64,000 nt of DNA from JALZUE01 sp051251725 (GCA_051251725.1 JBPOFN010000024.1:3186-67185); one strand, 5' to 3'; positions 1 through 8,151 are shown, counted from the first letter of the stretch. A program made the numbers and translations. The notes: generated by a model from the sequence alone, not told the origin.

Positions 1-332
1 ACGTTATCTAAGATTTCACGGGTATCGTCTACTTTGGTTCGAGAGGCCGCGTCAATTTCCAACAGATCAACAAAACGTCCTTGATCAATATCGATACATG
101 CATCACAAACACCACAAGGCTCAGCAGAAATACCGGTTAAACAATTTAAACTTTTGGCAAATATTCTTGCGATGGTAGTTTTACCAACACCACGGGTGCC
201 GGTAAATAAATAAGCATGATGAAGTCTTTGTTGAGATAAAGCATTAACTAGCACGCTAACAACATGTTCTTGTCCCATTAATTCTTGGAACTTTTTCGGT
301 CGCCATTTTCTAGCTAATACTTGATAACTCAT
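1..332 (-). CDS. dnaX: DNA polymerase III subunit gamma/tau, N-terminal part (cut by window edge)
   Basis: Clamp-loader ATPase subunit that loads the beta sliding clamp during replication. Only the first 110 codons are in the window; the rest lies beyond position 1. The translation starts MSYQVLARKWRPKKF, the typical DnaX start. It shows a Walker A motif GTRGVGKT at residues 45-52 and the four zinc-ligand cysteines C64, C73, C76 and C79 in the usual CxxxxxxxxCxxCxxC arrangement. The ATG is 330-332, six bases after the apt stop codon, so apt and dnaX are probably co-transcribed, a common gammaproteobacterial arrangement. Whether the gene encodes a frameshift site for gamma cannot be seen here. 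Confidence 0.96.
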   Translation of the reverse strand, partial: MSYQVLARKWRPKKFQELMGQEHVVSVLVNALSQQRLHHAYLFTGTRGVGKTTIARIFAKSLNCLTGISAEPCGVCDACIDIDQGRFVDLLEIDAASRTKVDDTREILDN

Positions 333-338
333 AAGGTT

Positions 339-881
339 CTATTCACCTTCAAATTGGATAAGTGAAAACACCGATAAGTCAGCATCTTTCAAAACTTTTT
401 CACCACCAAGTTCCGGAAGAGAAATAATAAAAGCAGCGGAAGATACTTGCGCGCCTAATTTACGAATCAATTTTGTTGTCGCCGCAATCGTGCCACCGGT
501 AGCTAACAAATCATCGACAATTAAAACTTTGTCTTTAGACGTTAAAGCATCTTGGTGAATCTCTAGGGTATCTTGACCATATTCTAATTGATAGTCTTGA
601 GAAAATGTTGCTCTTGGCAGCTTACCTGGTTTTCGAACCGGGACAAAACCAATACCTAAGGCAATAGCTAATGGTGCACCAAATAAAAAACCTCGAGCTT
701 CAGTACCTACAACTTTAGTGAAACCTTGGTTTTTAAATTCTTTAGCTAAAAGTTCGATCGTTAAACTAAAGGCTTTGGCATTTTCGAGTATTCCCATGAC
801 ATCTCTGAACATGATGCCTTCAATAGGATAATTTGGAATAGTATAAACTGCGTTTTTTATCAGCGATAAGTCTTGATTCAT
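339..881 (-). CDS. apt: Adenine phosphoribosyltransferase
   Basis: Purine salvage enzyme of the cytoplasm: adenine + PRPP gives AMP + diphosphate. The 180-residue length is normal for the family. The PRPP-binding loop VLIVDDLLATGGT lies at residues 119-131, and the upstream GTEARGFLFG segment (59-68) is typical of Apt. It lies directly upstream of dnaX with a 6 bp gap, so one transcript probably carries both. Confidence 0.97.
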   Translation of the reverse strand: MNQDLSLIKNAVYTIPNYPIEGIMFRDVMGILENAKAFSLTIELLAKEFKNQGFTKVVGTEARGFLFGAPLAIALGIGFVPVRKPGKLPRATFSQDYQLEYGQDTLEIHQDALTSKDKVLIVDDLLATGGTIAATTKLIRKLGAQVSSAAFIISLPELGGEKVLKDADLSVFSLIQFEGE

Positions 882-936
882 GAGTTAATTATTATTGGAA
901 TAATTCTATTACAGGATAAATCAATTATACGGAATT

Positions 937-1320
937 TTATAGAGAAAGGTTAAGAGTATTTTCAGTTTGGTAAGATGAAATAATATCTTCAAGGTTAGAA
1001 TAATTAATTGGTTTGCTGAGCAAATGACTAATTTGATTTGCGTCTAACAGGTATTGCAGTTCTTTAATATCTTGGGTAGACATTAAAAATATTGGTGTGG
1101 TGTTCGTTTTATCTTGTTTACGTAGGCGCTTTATTAGTTGAAGACCATCCATAACCGGCATTAAATGATCAATGATAAATAAATCATAATCATTCTGGTG
1201 AGTGATCTCAAAACCAGCCAAGCCATTCGATGCTTGATCAACTTCATGACCTAAATCTTCCAGAAATGATGAAATAGTGTTTAACACTATCGATTTGTCA
1301 TCAACCAATAATATTTTCAT
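937..1320 (-). CDS. Single-domain response regulator (receiver domain only)
   Basis: Stand-alone receiver (REC) domain of 127 residues with no output domain. The acidic pocket is D7-D8, the phospho-acceptor is D51 in the segment LFIIDHLMP, the switch residue is probably S81, and the conserved lysine is K103 in SKP. Such CheY-like proteins signal by protein-protein contact after phosphorylation. No histidine kinase gene is nearby, so the partner is unknown. A 40-codon gene for a small membrane protein ends 9 bp upstream on the same strand and may be co-transcribed. Family call is firm; pathway is unknown. Confidence 0.88.
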   Translation of the reverse strand: MKILLVDDKSIVLNTISSFLEDLGHEVDQASNGLAGFEITHQNDYDLFIIDHLMPVMDGLQLIKRLRKQDKTNTTPIFLMSTQDIKELQYLLDANQISHLLSKPINYSNLEDIISSYQTENTLNLSL

Positions 1321-1329
1321 ATGCGCTTC

Positions 1330-1452
1330 TTATGATAAAAATGTATACCAGCCCATTACCATTGGTAGTAACGGCATAGCTATCGCAACTGCAATTGCTA
1401 AAAATAAATGGCGCTTAGAAGCTTGCTCTGTAAAATTTTCGTGTTCTGACAT
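1330..1452 (-). CDS. Small single-span membrane protein, 40 residues, unknown function
   Basis: Short reading frame starting MSEHENFTEQASKRH, followed by one hydrophobic segment of about 20 residues (LFLAIAVAIAMPLLPMVMGW) and ending YTFLS. A purine-rich GTGAG lies about 7 bases before the ATG at 1450-1452. It ends 9 bp before the response regulator start on the same strand, which supports co-transcription. The polar N-terminus, single membrane span and very short C-terminus suggest a small regulatory or accessory membrane peptide. I do not recognise a family. It could be a chance frame, but the clean topology and spacing argue for a real gene. Confidence 0.5.
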   Translation of the reverse strand: MSEHENFTEQASKRHLFLAIAVAIAMPLLPMVMGWYTFLS

Positions 1453-1554
1453 TTTAATCTCACTATTAGACTAAACAAGAGGCGCGCATAATACCTAAAA
1501 TCACCCGCTTTTGGTAGTAAAAATTTTCCCGAAATAATGAATTATTTATGAAGA

Positions 1555-1580
1555 TCAAAAAACCCGCCGAAGCGGGTTTA
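1555..1580 (-). terminator. Rho-independent terminator after the HvfA-like gene
   Basis: Perfect stem AACCCGC / GCGGGTT around a CGAA loop at 1561-1578. Read on the minus strand it is followed by a run of six T. It lies about 20 bp after the stop codon of the Cys-rich repeat gene, so that gene appears to be monocistronic. Confidence 0.88.
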
Positions 1581-1600
1581 ATTTACAGATAAATAACAGG

Positions 1601-1969
1601 TTACTTTTTACCTTCGCCGCACTTACCTTCAGTTTTTGCTTTACCTTCACCACATTTGCCTTCGCCACACTTACCTTTGGCTTTGGCTTTACCTTCACCA
1701 CATTTGCCTTCGCCGCACTTACCTTTAGCTTTTGCTTTGCCTTCACCACATTTGCCTTCGCCGCACTTACCTTCAGTTTTTGCTTTACCTTCACCACATT
1801 TGCCTTCGCCGCATTTACCATCTTTATGGCCATCAGCTTCATTAACAAAGGTCATTATTGATTGATCGGCAAAAGGGTTAACTTCTGCTTGCGCTGGCAC
1901 ACTTAAAAATAACCCTGCAGATAAAACAGTAAGCATGACAGTTGTCATCGATTTTTTTATAATATTCAT
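1601..1969 (-). CDS. HvfA-like secreted Cys-rich repeat protein (candidate oxazolone/thioamide RiPP metallophore precursor)
   Basis: 122-residue protein with an N-terminal signal peptide (MNIIKKSMTTVMLTVLSAGL..., likely cut after AQA at residue 28) and a low-complexity tail from residue 52. The tail is four 16-residue repeats of the form KCGEGKCGEGKAKxxG plus a partial fifth. It has nine cysteines, all in GKCG, six of them in the full EGKCG motif. In the known HvfA family, EGKCG cysteines are converted by an MNIO enzyme (HvfB, DUF692) with its partner (HvfC, DUF2063) into copper-binding oxazolone-thioamide groups. No hvfB or hvfC is next to this gene: upstream is divergent dusC, downstream is a terminator. 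The ATG at 1967-1969 was chosen because a good signal peptide begins there; a longer upstream frame adds only basic, non-signal sequence. Metal binding is inferred. Confidence 0.8.
   Translation of the reverse strand: MNIIKKSMTTVMLTVLSAGLFLSVPAQAEVNPFADQSIMTFVNEADGHKDGKCGEGKCGEGKAKTEGKCGEGKCGEGKAKAKGKCGEGKCGEGKAKAKGKCGEGKCGEGKAKTEGKCGEGKK
1625..1816 (-). repeat. Four 48-bp tandem repeats coding the Cys-rich tail
   Basis: Four consecutive 48-bp units encode residues 52-115 of the HvfA-like protein. They differ at few positions, chiefly in the codons for TE versus AK in the spacer, giving the unit order TE, AK, AK, TE. The near identity at DNA level points to recent duplication or homogenisation, and to possible copy-number variation between strains. 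Confidence 0.9.
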
Positions 1970-2117
1970 GTTTAATTTCCTAATAAATTTAATAAGCTTA
2001 CTTTTTAGTAAGCACTGACAATATTGAAGACCACGACGAATCAAAATTAATTTCAAAAAAAATGCTTTTTTTGAAATTTTATTACCCCCTCTCAAGTAAT
2101 AGGTTAGCTGTATCTAT

Positions 2118-3074
2118 ATGACTACACAAGTAAAAAGTATCATCCTTGCCCCAATGGAAGGGGTTGTAGACGTATTAATGAGAAAATTACTTTGCTCGAT
2201 TAATCAATACGACTTATGTATTACTGAGTTTTTGCGTGTCGTTGATAAACTCGAGCCTAAACATCGATTTTATACGGTTTGCCCTGAGCTTAAATCCGAT
2301 AGCCGCACTGCAAACAACACGCCGGTACGAATACAGTTATTAGGACAAGAACCTGATTGGCTTGCCGAGAACGCCAATAGAGCCATTGAACTAGGCTCTA
2401 AAGGAATCGATATCAACTTTGGCTGCCCTGCTAAAGCCGTTAATAAAAGTAAAGGAGGCGCGGTGTTGTTGAAAGATCCTGAGTTGATTTTTCAAATAAT
2501 GAAAACGGTTCGATCAGCTGTTGATAGCTCGCAAGTGGTCTCAGCCAAAGTTCGGCTAGGTTTTGATGACACTTCTTTATTTAAGGAAATTATTGATGCT
2601 ATTTATCAAGCGCAAGTAAATACTTTAACGGTACACGCTCGAACGAAATCACATGGCTATAAACCACCGGCTTATTGGCATCATATCGGGGAAATACCTC
2701 AATATGAAAATTTTGAAGTTATTGCTAACGGAGAAATATGGTCTGCGGAAGATGCTATTGCTTGTATGGAGGTGTCAAACACGCAAAATATCATGTTGGG
2801 ACGAGGCGCTTTAGCTATGCCTAACCTATGTAATGTCATTAAATTTCAAGAACAGAAAATGGATTTTAATCGTCTGGTACAACTGATATTTGAATATGCC
2901 CGTTTGGAAGATAGCTGTAACAATTTTTACTTTTCGAGCCGGCTAAAACAATGGCTTAAATATCTTAAATTACAATTTTCAGAGGGTGATGGTTTATTTA
3001 CTGAAATAAAAAGGCTAAACAATAAAAATGATATTTTAACGTTAATTCAAGCATTCGCATCAAATGCACGTTAA
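2118..3074 (+). CDS. dusC: tRNA-dihydrouridine(16) synthase DusC
   Basis: Flavin-dependent enzyme that reduces uridine 16 of tRNA to dihydrouridine, using NADPH and FMN. The 318-residue sequence has the DusC-type start LAPMEGVVDVL, then YDLCITEFLRVVDKL, and the catalytic cysteine C103 in NFGCPAK. The FMN-phosphate region ANGEIWSAEDA and MLGRGALAMPNL are present. The YDLCITEF and CPEL segments favour DusC over DusA or DusB. It is divergent from the HvfA-like gene and followed by a strong terminator, so it is probably a single-gene transcript. Confidence 0.94.
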   Translation: MTTQVKSIILAPMEGVVDVLMRKLLCSINQYDLCITEFLRVVDKLEPKHRFYTVCPELKSDSRTANNTPVRIQLLGQEPDWLAENANRAIELGSKGIDINFGCPAKAVNKSKGGAVLLKDPELIFQIMKTVRSAVDSSQVVSAKVRLGFDDTSLFKEIIDAIYQAQVNTLTVHARTKSHGYKPPAYWHHIGEIPQYENFEVIANGEIWSAEDAIACMEVSNTQNIMLGRGALAMPNLCNVIKFQEQKMDFNRLVQLIFEYARLEDSCNNFYFSSRLKQWLKYLKLQFSEGDGLFTEIKRLNNKNDILTLIQAFASNAR

Positions 3075-3112
3075 CAACAGATAATTAATAAAAACCCAGC
3101 TTGGATTTTAAA

Positions 3113-3146
3113 CAAAAAAAAACCAGCCAAGGCTGGTTTTTTTATA
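3113..3146. terminator. Bidirectional terminator between dusC and the TonB operon
   Basis: Perfect stem AACCAGCC / GGCTGGTT with an AA loop at 3121-3138, flanked by an A-run before and a T-run after. It can therefore stop both dusC and the oppositely oriented TonB-system operon that ends at 3165. Confidence 0.93.
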
Positions 3147-3164
3147 TGGTAACGTTTAACAAGA

Positions 3165-4463
3165 TTAAACTGAAACACCTTTACGTTGTGCTGTGTCTTT
3201 AATAAACCCAGCCCAGCTTTTCGCTGATTTACGTGTTTGCGGATATTCCATTGCTTTATTAATTGCTTTATATGCTTGTTTGTACTCGCCTAGGTAAAAA
3301 TGAGATTCTGCAATACTCATATGTAATCTACCTGGGTTTTTAGCACCTAACTCAAGCGCTTTTGTTAAAGCATCAATACCTTTATTAAACTGTTCATCTT
3401 GAACGAATAAAGTACCTGTTTTCCGATAATGCTTAGCTTCATTAGTTAATTTAGCTACTTGAGCATAAATTTTAGCGGCTTTGTCAATGTGCATTGCACC
3501 GTGCCAAGCGTTAGCTAAAGTCTCAAGATTCTTATCGTCACGTTTAATTAAGCCTTCATCCATATGCTTAGTCATCGTCATAGCTGCTTTATAAGGCATT
3601 TGATTAGATGAATATAACTGAATTAAAGTTTTAATTTCCGATTCTTTAACCAAATAGCCTTGGATATACGCTAACTCTAAAGTTTCTAAAGATTTAGCAT
3701 AATTTTCTACTAACAAGTAGAACATACCCAATTGCGACCACCATTGCTTAGTCTCAGGAAAGGCTTTGACAACCTCTTCTAAAACTCCAATCGATTCTTT
3801 ATACATCTTACGTTCATAGAAAGAAGTAACTTTAAGAATATATGGATTTTGGTTTGGCTTTTTCTTATCCGCTTTAATCGCCTTATCAGCCGGTTCGATC
3901 ATCTTATCTAATTGCTTAAGTTCATAATGAGCTTGAGCAATCTTCACCCAAGTTGCACCATCATCTTTACAAGTAAATTCGATCCATTTGTAAAAGTTCT
4001 TAACGGCTTCCTCGTACTGTTTTTCTTGCATTTGTAAATCTGCAAGTAATTTTAACGACTCACCATGATCAGCAACTGTTAACACATTAGGCTTAACAGC
4101 TTCAGCTAAGTACTTTATAGAACTTTTATAATCATCACCTTTACCGCGTTGTGCGTACATTATTGCTAAATAACGAGCTCTAGTAGCTTGGTCAAAAAGG
4201 TCATCCGCATCAATCTCAACTAAGATTTGAATAGCCCCTTCGATATCTTCTGCTGTATAAGCATCAAACGCTGCTTGTACTTTTTTACCAACAGAAGGTC
4301 CCATTAACTGAGTTTTTCGCGGTTTACCGTCGATCAATGAACCTGGGCAAACTGGTTGAGGAGCTGGTGCTGCTTTATTTGCTTCTGCGGCATTAACCGA
4401 AGTTAAATAACTTGAAGAAATTGCAACAACTGCAACCAATGATGTCGATAATTTTTTCAACAT
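3165..4463 (-). CDS. Periplasmic tetratricopeptide-repeat protein of the TonB2-type system
   Basis: 432 residues with a signal peptide (cleavage near SVNAAEA) followed by helical TPR-like repeats through most of the length, for example SLETLELAYIQGYL, IDALTKALELGAKNPGRLH and ESHFYLGEYKQAYKAINKAM. It is the last gene of the operon, 6 bp after tonB. In marine gammaproteobacteria a TPR protein is commonly encoded next to TtpC-type TonB systems, so it is probably an envelope accessory scaffold of that complex. Its exact role is not established from sequence. Confidence 0.85.
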   Translation of the reverse strand: MLKKLSTSLVAVVAISSSYLTSVNAAEANKAAPAPQPVCPGSLIDGKPRKTQLMGPSVGKKVQAAFDAYTAEDIEGAIQILVEIDADDLFDQATRARYLAIMYAQRGKGDDYKSSIKYLAEAVKPNVLTVADHGESLKLLADLQMQEKQYEEAVKNFYKWIEFTCKDDGATWVKIAQAHYELKQLDKMIEPADKAIKADKKKPNQNPYILKVTSFYERKMYKESIGVLEEVVKAFPETKQWWSQLGMFYLLVENYAKSLETLELAYIQGYLVKESEIKTLIQLYSSNQMPYKAAMTMTKHMDEGLIKRDDKNLETLANAWHGAMHIDKAAKIYAQVAKLTNEAKHYRKTGTLFVQDEQFNKGIDALTKALELGAKNPGRLHMSIAESHFYLGEYKQAYKAINKAMEYPQTRKSAKSWAGFIKDTAQRKGVSV

Positions 4464-4469
4464 AATTAA

Positions 4470-5081
4470 TTACCCCTTATCCATTTTAAAGTCTAGCTGT
4501 ACAGTTAAACCAGTTTGTACAATTGGCTTACCGTCAACAACTTTTGGTTTGTATTTCCATTTACGAAGCGCACGTTTGGCTTCTTTATCAAAAATACGTT
4601 TAGGCTCAGCTTCCATTACTTCAACGTCCTCTACACCACCAACTTTGTTAATGCTAAATGAAAGCTTAACCCAGCCTTCTTTACCATCACGCGCGGCAGC
4701 GATTGGATATTTAGGTTCAATTCGGACAATAGGTGTTGCATCACCATCTTTACCGAAAGCCCCTGGAGCAGAAATCCCAGTATTAGCGCCAGATAACTGA
4801 ACACCTGGTAAATTAAACGTTAAACCACCTGCAACATTGCTCACTTCTGGTTCAGGAGCTTCAGGTTTTGGTGGCGCTTTAGGCGGCGGAGGCGGCGGAG
4901 GTGGTACCCTACGACGTTGCTCTGCTGCTGATTTAGGCGGCGTTGTATTTACTTCAACAATAATGTTTTCTAGGGCATCTTCCTTTTTAGCGTCGCCACT
5001 GGCAACAAGGTAAGCCATAAAAGCAAATAGAGCAAAAGTGACAGCCGCCCCTAGTAATATAGATACTAAAAAGCGAACCAT
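4470..5081 (-). CDS. tonB: Energy transducer TonB (TonB2 type)
   Basis: Inner-membrane-anchored protein that carries proton-motive energy from ExbB/ExbD to outer-membrane receptors. It has one N-terminal membrane span (residues about 5-27), a proline-rich spacer containing PPPPPPPP followed by KAPPKPEAPEPE, and a C-terminal TonB domain with EPKYPIAAARDGKEGWVKL and KWKYKP. At 203 residues it is short, as TonB2 proteins are. It lies between exbD (3 bp) and the TPR gene (6 bp) in a tight operon. Confidence 0.94.
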   Translation of the reverse strand: MVRFLVSILLGAAVTFALFAFMAYLVASGDAKKEDALENIIVEVNTTPPKSAAEQRRRVPPPPPPPPKAPPKPEAPEPEVSNVAGGLTFNLPGVQLSGANTGISAPGAFGKDGDATPIVRIEPKYPIAAARDGKEGWVKLSFSINKVGGVEDVEVMEAEPKRIFDKEAKRALRKWKYKPKVVDGKPIVQTGLTVQLDFKMDKG

Positions 5082-5084
5082 AAA

Positions 5085-5486
5085 TTAACCCTTAGCTGCT
5101 GCGATAGAAATACGATCAATGCCTGCATCTTTAATTGCATCCATTACTTTGACAACGATACCGTGTTTGGCATCTTTGTCTGCTTGAATGATTACAACAT
5201 CAGTTGGCTGTTCAGCAAGTAATTTTTCAATGTTTGCTGCAACACGCTCGATATCAACACGACGCTTATCTAACCAGATTTCGCCTGTGTCTTTTACCGC
5301 AACAAATATATTTGCCGACTTTTGCTTCGACTGATTAGCTGCTTTAGGTTTATTTACTTCAATACCTGCTTCTTTAACAAAAGAGGTAGTTACAATAAAG
5401 AAAATCAACATGATGAATACGATGTCAAGCATCGGCGTCATATCTATTTCTGCTTCTTCTTCTTCACGAATACGTTTACGTGCCAT
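5085..5486 (-). CDS. exbD: ExbD-type biopolymer transport protein
   Basis: 133 residues: a cytoplasmic acidic/basic start (MARKRIREEEEAEIDMTP), one membrane helix with the conserved aspartate in MLDIVFIMLIFFIVTTSF, and a periplasmic ExbD/TolR domain. The aspartate is the residue used for proton coupling in the family. It forms the motor with ExbB and precedes tonB by 3 bp. Confidence 0.95.
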   Translation of the reverse strand: MARKRIREEEEAEIDMTPMLDIVFIMLIFFIVTTSFVKEAGIEVNKPKAANQSKQKSANIFVAVKDTGEIWLDKRRVDIERVAANIEKLLAEQPTDVVIIQADKDAKHGIVVKVMDAIKDAGIDRISIAAAKG

Positions 5487-5498
5487 TACAATATCTCT

Positions 5499-6023
5499 CT
5501 AGTGATGAGGTAAACTGTCAACCAGTTTAGCCTTTGCTAGTTTAACTTTTGCGTCTAGTCTTGAACTGAAAAATACACCTGATAATGCTGCAACCATACC
5601 TGCCATAGTAGGAATTGTTGCCATTGATATACCAGAAGCCATAAGACGCGGATTACCTGTACCTTGTTGGGCCATAACTTCAAAAACCCCAATCATACCG
5701 GTAACCGTTCCAAGTAAACCAATCAATGGACACATTGCCACGATGGTTTTAATTGTAAGCATATTCTGCTCAAGTTTTTCTGTCGCTTCGGAGATCCATG
5801 TATCTCTTATACGATGAGCATACCAGGTCGTAGTATCTTCTCTAGCAGTCCACTTCCCAACAATGCTATCTCGCATTGCTGGATAAACTGAAGCTAGGAA
5901 CCAATATCTTTCGATCATCAATACCCACATTAATAAGAGAGCGAAGGCAACAAAGTATAAAACATTGCCACCCGTCGCAATAAAACTCCTGACAGATTCA
6001 ATAAGCTCTATCAGGAATAACAT
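5499..6023 (-). CDS. exbB: ExbB-type proton-channel protein (short form)
   Basis: 174-residue MotA/TolQ/ExbB family protein. A first membrane helix lies around residues 17-40 (GGNVLYFVAFALLLMWVLMI); the conserved channel region follows with CPLIGLLGTVTGMIGVFEVM and then GISMATIPTMAGMVAALSGVFF. It builds the proton channel with ExbD. Its ATG overlaps the stop of the preceding long ExbB gene by one base (TAATG), which suggests translational coupling. Confidence 0.94.
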   Translation of the reverse strand: MLFLIELIESVRSFIATGGNVLYFVAFALLLMWVLMIERYWFLASVYPAMRDSIVGKWTAREDTTTWYAHRIRDTWISEATEKLEQNMLTIKTIVAMCPLIGLLGTVTGMIGVFEVMAQQGTGNPRLMASGISMATIPTMAGMVAALSGVFFSSRLDAKVKLAKAKLVDSLPHH

Positions 6024-7372
6024 TAGTTAGATTCCTTCTCTGCGATTGCAGCAATAATACCAGCACTTTGCTCGTCTAATTTGTGTAGTACTGCTTTACT
6101 CTTACCAGCAACAACACTATGAACAAGGATTAATGGTAATGCAGCAATTAGACCTAGCGCAGTTGTAACAAGAGCTAGAGAGATGTTACCCGCCATAATT
6201 TTCGGGTCACCTGTACCGAACAATGTGATTGTTTGGAACGTTAAAATCATACCGATTACTGTACCTAATAGACCCATTAATGGGGCAATAGCAGCAAACA
6301 TTTTGATTAACGTAATACCACGGTCAACTGTTGGCGTTTCACGTAAAATCGCTTCATCAAGTTTCAATTCAAGTGTTTCAGCATCAACACCTTTATTGTC
6401 TTGATAAACTTGTAACAAACGACCTAATGGGTTGTTTGTATTTGGCGTAGATAAATCTTTTTCTTGTGCTTTCATCTTCGCGCTTGTTGAACCTAGTACT
6501 ACTAAGCGTTCAAGTGCAATTAAGAAACCTAAGAAAAGTAATGCGGTAATTGCATAACCTACAGTGCCACCTTGATGGTAGAACTCTTCTAATGTTTTCT
6601 TACGCGTTTCTAGTGCTAAGATAGCGCCACGTGAAGGATCTAAATAAACAGGTGAAAAACCTGAAGTAGCCTTAAAGAAAAATGGTGCTGTTTCAGCAAT
6701 GTAACCTGCTGGTTGCTTAGCTAACGGCTGAATTTGACCTACTTGATCGTTGTAAGTTAAATAGCCTTTATCTGACACTAAGTTAAATGTACCAATACGA
6801 GTGATCGTTTCAGTAGATTTAGTACCGTCTAAGTTAGTTACTTCAGCAGTGAATTGAGAAACTTTACCCGATTCTGTCATCTCATTTTGAAGCGCAAACC
6901 ATAATTCTTCTAAGTCTGTTAATCCTGGGATTTCTTTAGAGTTAGCAATGCGGTCTAAAACTTCACCACGGCCTGAGTATTGAGCACTAACGATAGACGT
7001 TGAAATTGAACCGTAAGCGTCAGCTGCTGCTGCACGACTTACACCAAACATTTCGCCTAAAGTACCTTTAGCGCTGTCTAGTTCAGTTTCTTTTTGTGCT
7101 AATTTAATTTCATTAGCAGCATATTCTTTCGTTAAACGTTCGTTACGATCTTGCTGAAATTTTAATTCTTTTTGAGCCTTGTTTAATAAGGCTTGTTTAT
7201 CAGCGCGAGCTGAATTGAATTCTGCTTCACGTGTTTTATCTAATTTAGCTTCAGAAACACGATTAGATTTAACTTGTTTAAGTAAATCATCTAATTGGTT
7301 AGCATTTGAAGCTGCTGTTAAACCTACTGACATCGAAGCAGCAAGTAATACAAAGTTTAAAACTTTTTTCAT
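6023..7372 (-). CDS. ttpC: Long ExbB-like protein TtpC (MotA/TolQ/ExbB domain with periplasmic extension)
   Basis: 449 residues. An N-terminal signal sequence is followed by a charged coiled-coil segment (about residues 25-110, rich in K, E, Q) and a periplasmic domain. The C-terminal third is a MotA/TolQ/ExbB channel domain with membrane helices near VGYAITALLFLGFLIAL, APLMGLLGTVIGMILTF and SLALVTTALGLIAALPLIL. This architecture matches TtpC, the fourth essential component of Vibrio TonB2 systems. It overlaps the DUF3450 gene upstream and exbB downstream by one base each, so the motor genes are translationally coupled. Confidence 0.9.
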   Translation of the reverse strand: MKKVLNFVLLAASMSVGLTAASNANQLDDLLKQVKSNRVSEAKLDKTREAEFNSARADKQALLNKAQKELKFQQDRNERLTKEYAANEIKLAQKETELDSAKGTLGEMFGVSRAAAADAYGSISTSIVSAQYSGRGEVLDRIANSKEIPGLTDLEELWFALQNEMTESGKVSQFTAEVTNLDGTKSTETITRIGTFNLVSDKGYLTYNDQVGQIQPLAKQPAGYIAETAPFFFKATSGFSPVYLDPSRGAILALETRKKTLEEFYHQGGTVGYAITALLFLGFLIALERLVVLGSTSAKMKAQEKDLSTPNTNNPLGRLLQVYQDNKGVDAETLELKLDEAILRETPTVDRGITLIKMFAAIAPLMGLLGTVIGMILTFQTITLFGTGDPKIMAGNISLALVTTALGLIAALPLILVHSVVAGKSKAVLHKLDEQSAGIIAAIAEKESN

Positions 7373-8151
7373 TATTTTGCTCCTGCTGCGAATACTGGTA
7401 ATTTAGTTAAGTCCATTGGTAATTGCTTGCGCGCCATACGAATAGAATCAGTAATAGGCTTCAAGTATTCGTCACCTAATACATCCCAGCTGCGTGTTTG
7501 GTTATTCCAAACCCAAGCATTTTTAAAGTCTAAAGATTGAGCAACAAGCGCAACACGGCCCATGTGAACAAAATCAACAGTCAATGTACGATCGCCTAAA
7601 TCAAGTTCGCCTTGATAAGAGTCAAAAATAGTACCGTAAGCAGCTTCAATTTCATAAGCTTCTAATACTAAACGAAATTGCTCTGACGTAGTAACGTTAG
7701 AGTTATTCATTACATCATGTAAACCTGCAACACGCTCTTTCCGAGTTTCAATGTTTACCGGCACATCTAATTCGATGAACTTTTCTAATGTATCAATCAT
7801 GCTGTACATTAACGGCACAACACCTTGCTTGATTTTATCAATACCAGCAATTTGACGTTCTAATGACGCAATGTTTTCTTTTTGATCATCAACCATACGT
7901 TGTACATGGTCGTTATAACCTTTTAGTACGTCGGCTTGATCAACAACATTACGGTATTCAGCTAACAATTCTAATGTTTGCTCGTAAATAGAGTTAATTT
8001 TCTCTTGAGATTTAACAGATGCTTTATGGATAGTTGCTTCTGCGGCTTGTAGATCTTTAAGTGCATCAGCAGAAGCAATGTTGCTTACTGAAAATGCAAG
8101 TGCTCCTACTATTGTAGATGCGATAAGGCTTTTCTTACTTAATATGGACAT
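7372..8151 (-). CDS. DUF3450 periplasmic protein of the TonB2-type operon
   Basis: 259 residues with a signal peptide (MSILSKKSLIASTIVGALAF, cut near ASA) and a long helical, coiled-coil-prone region around residues 25-105. DUF3450 proteins are the usual first gene of TtpC-ExbB-ExbD-TonB operons; their molecular role is not well defined, but an accessory periplasmic role is likely. I chose the ATG at 8149-8151, which has GGGA just upstream; an in-frame TTG at 8158-8160 would add three residues. The gene follows a 500-bp non-coding stretch that must hold the operon promoter. Confidence 0.88.
   Translation of the reverse strand: MSILSKKSLIASTIVGALAFSVSNIASADALKDLQAAEATIHKASVKSQEKINSIYEQTLELLAEYRNVVDQADVLKGYNDHVQRMVDDQKENIASLERQIAGIDKIKQGVVPLMYSMIDTLEKFIELDVPVNIETRKERVAGLHDVMNNSNVTTSEQFRLVLEAYEIEAAYGTIFDSYQGELDLGDRTLTVDFVHMGRVALVAQSLDFKNAWVWNNQTRSWDVLGDEYLKPITDSIRMARKQLPMDLTKLPVFAAGAK

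Noticed and set aside
1604..1816. CRISPR-like array
   Set aside because: Units are directly adjacent without unique spacers and code for protein repeats.
1656..1865. Plus-strand Pro/Ser/Leu-rich reading frame across the Cys-rich repeats
   Set aside because: It is the mirror of the 48-bp repeats of the HvfA-like gene; no ribosome site or family resemblance.
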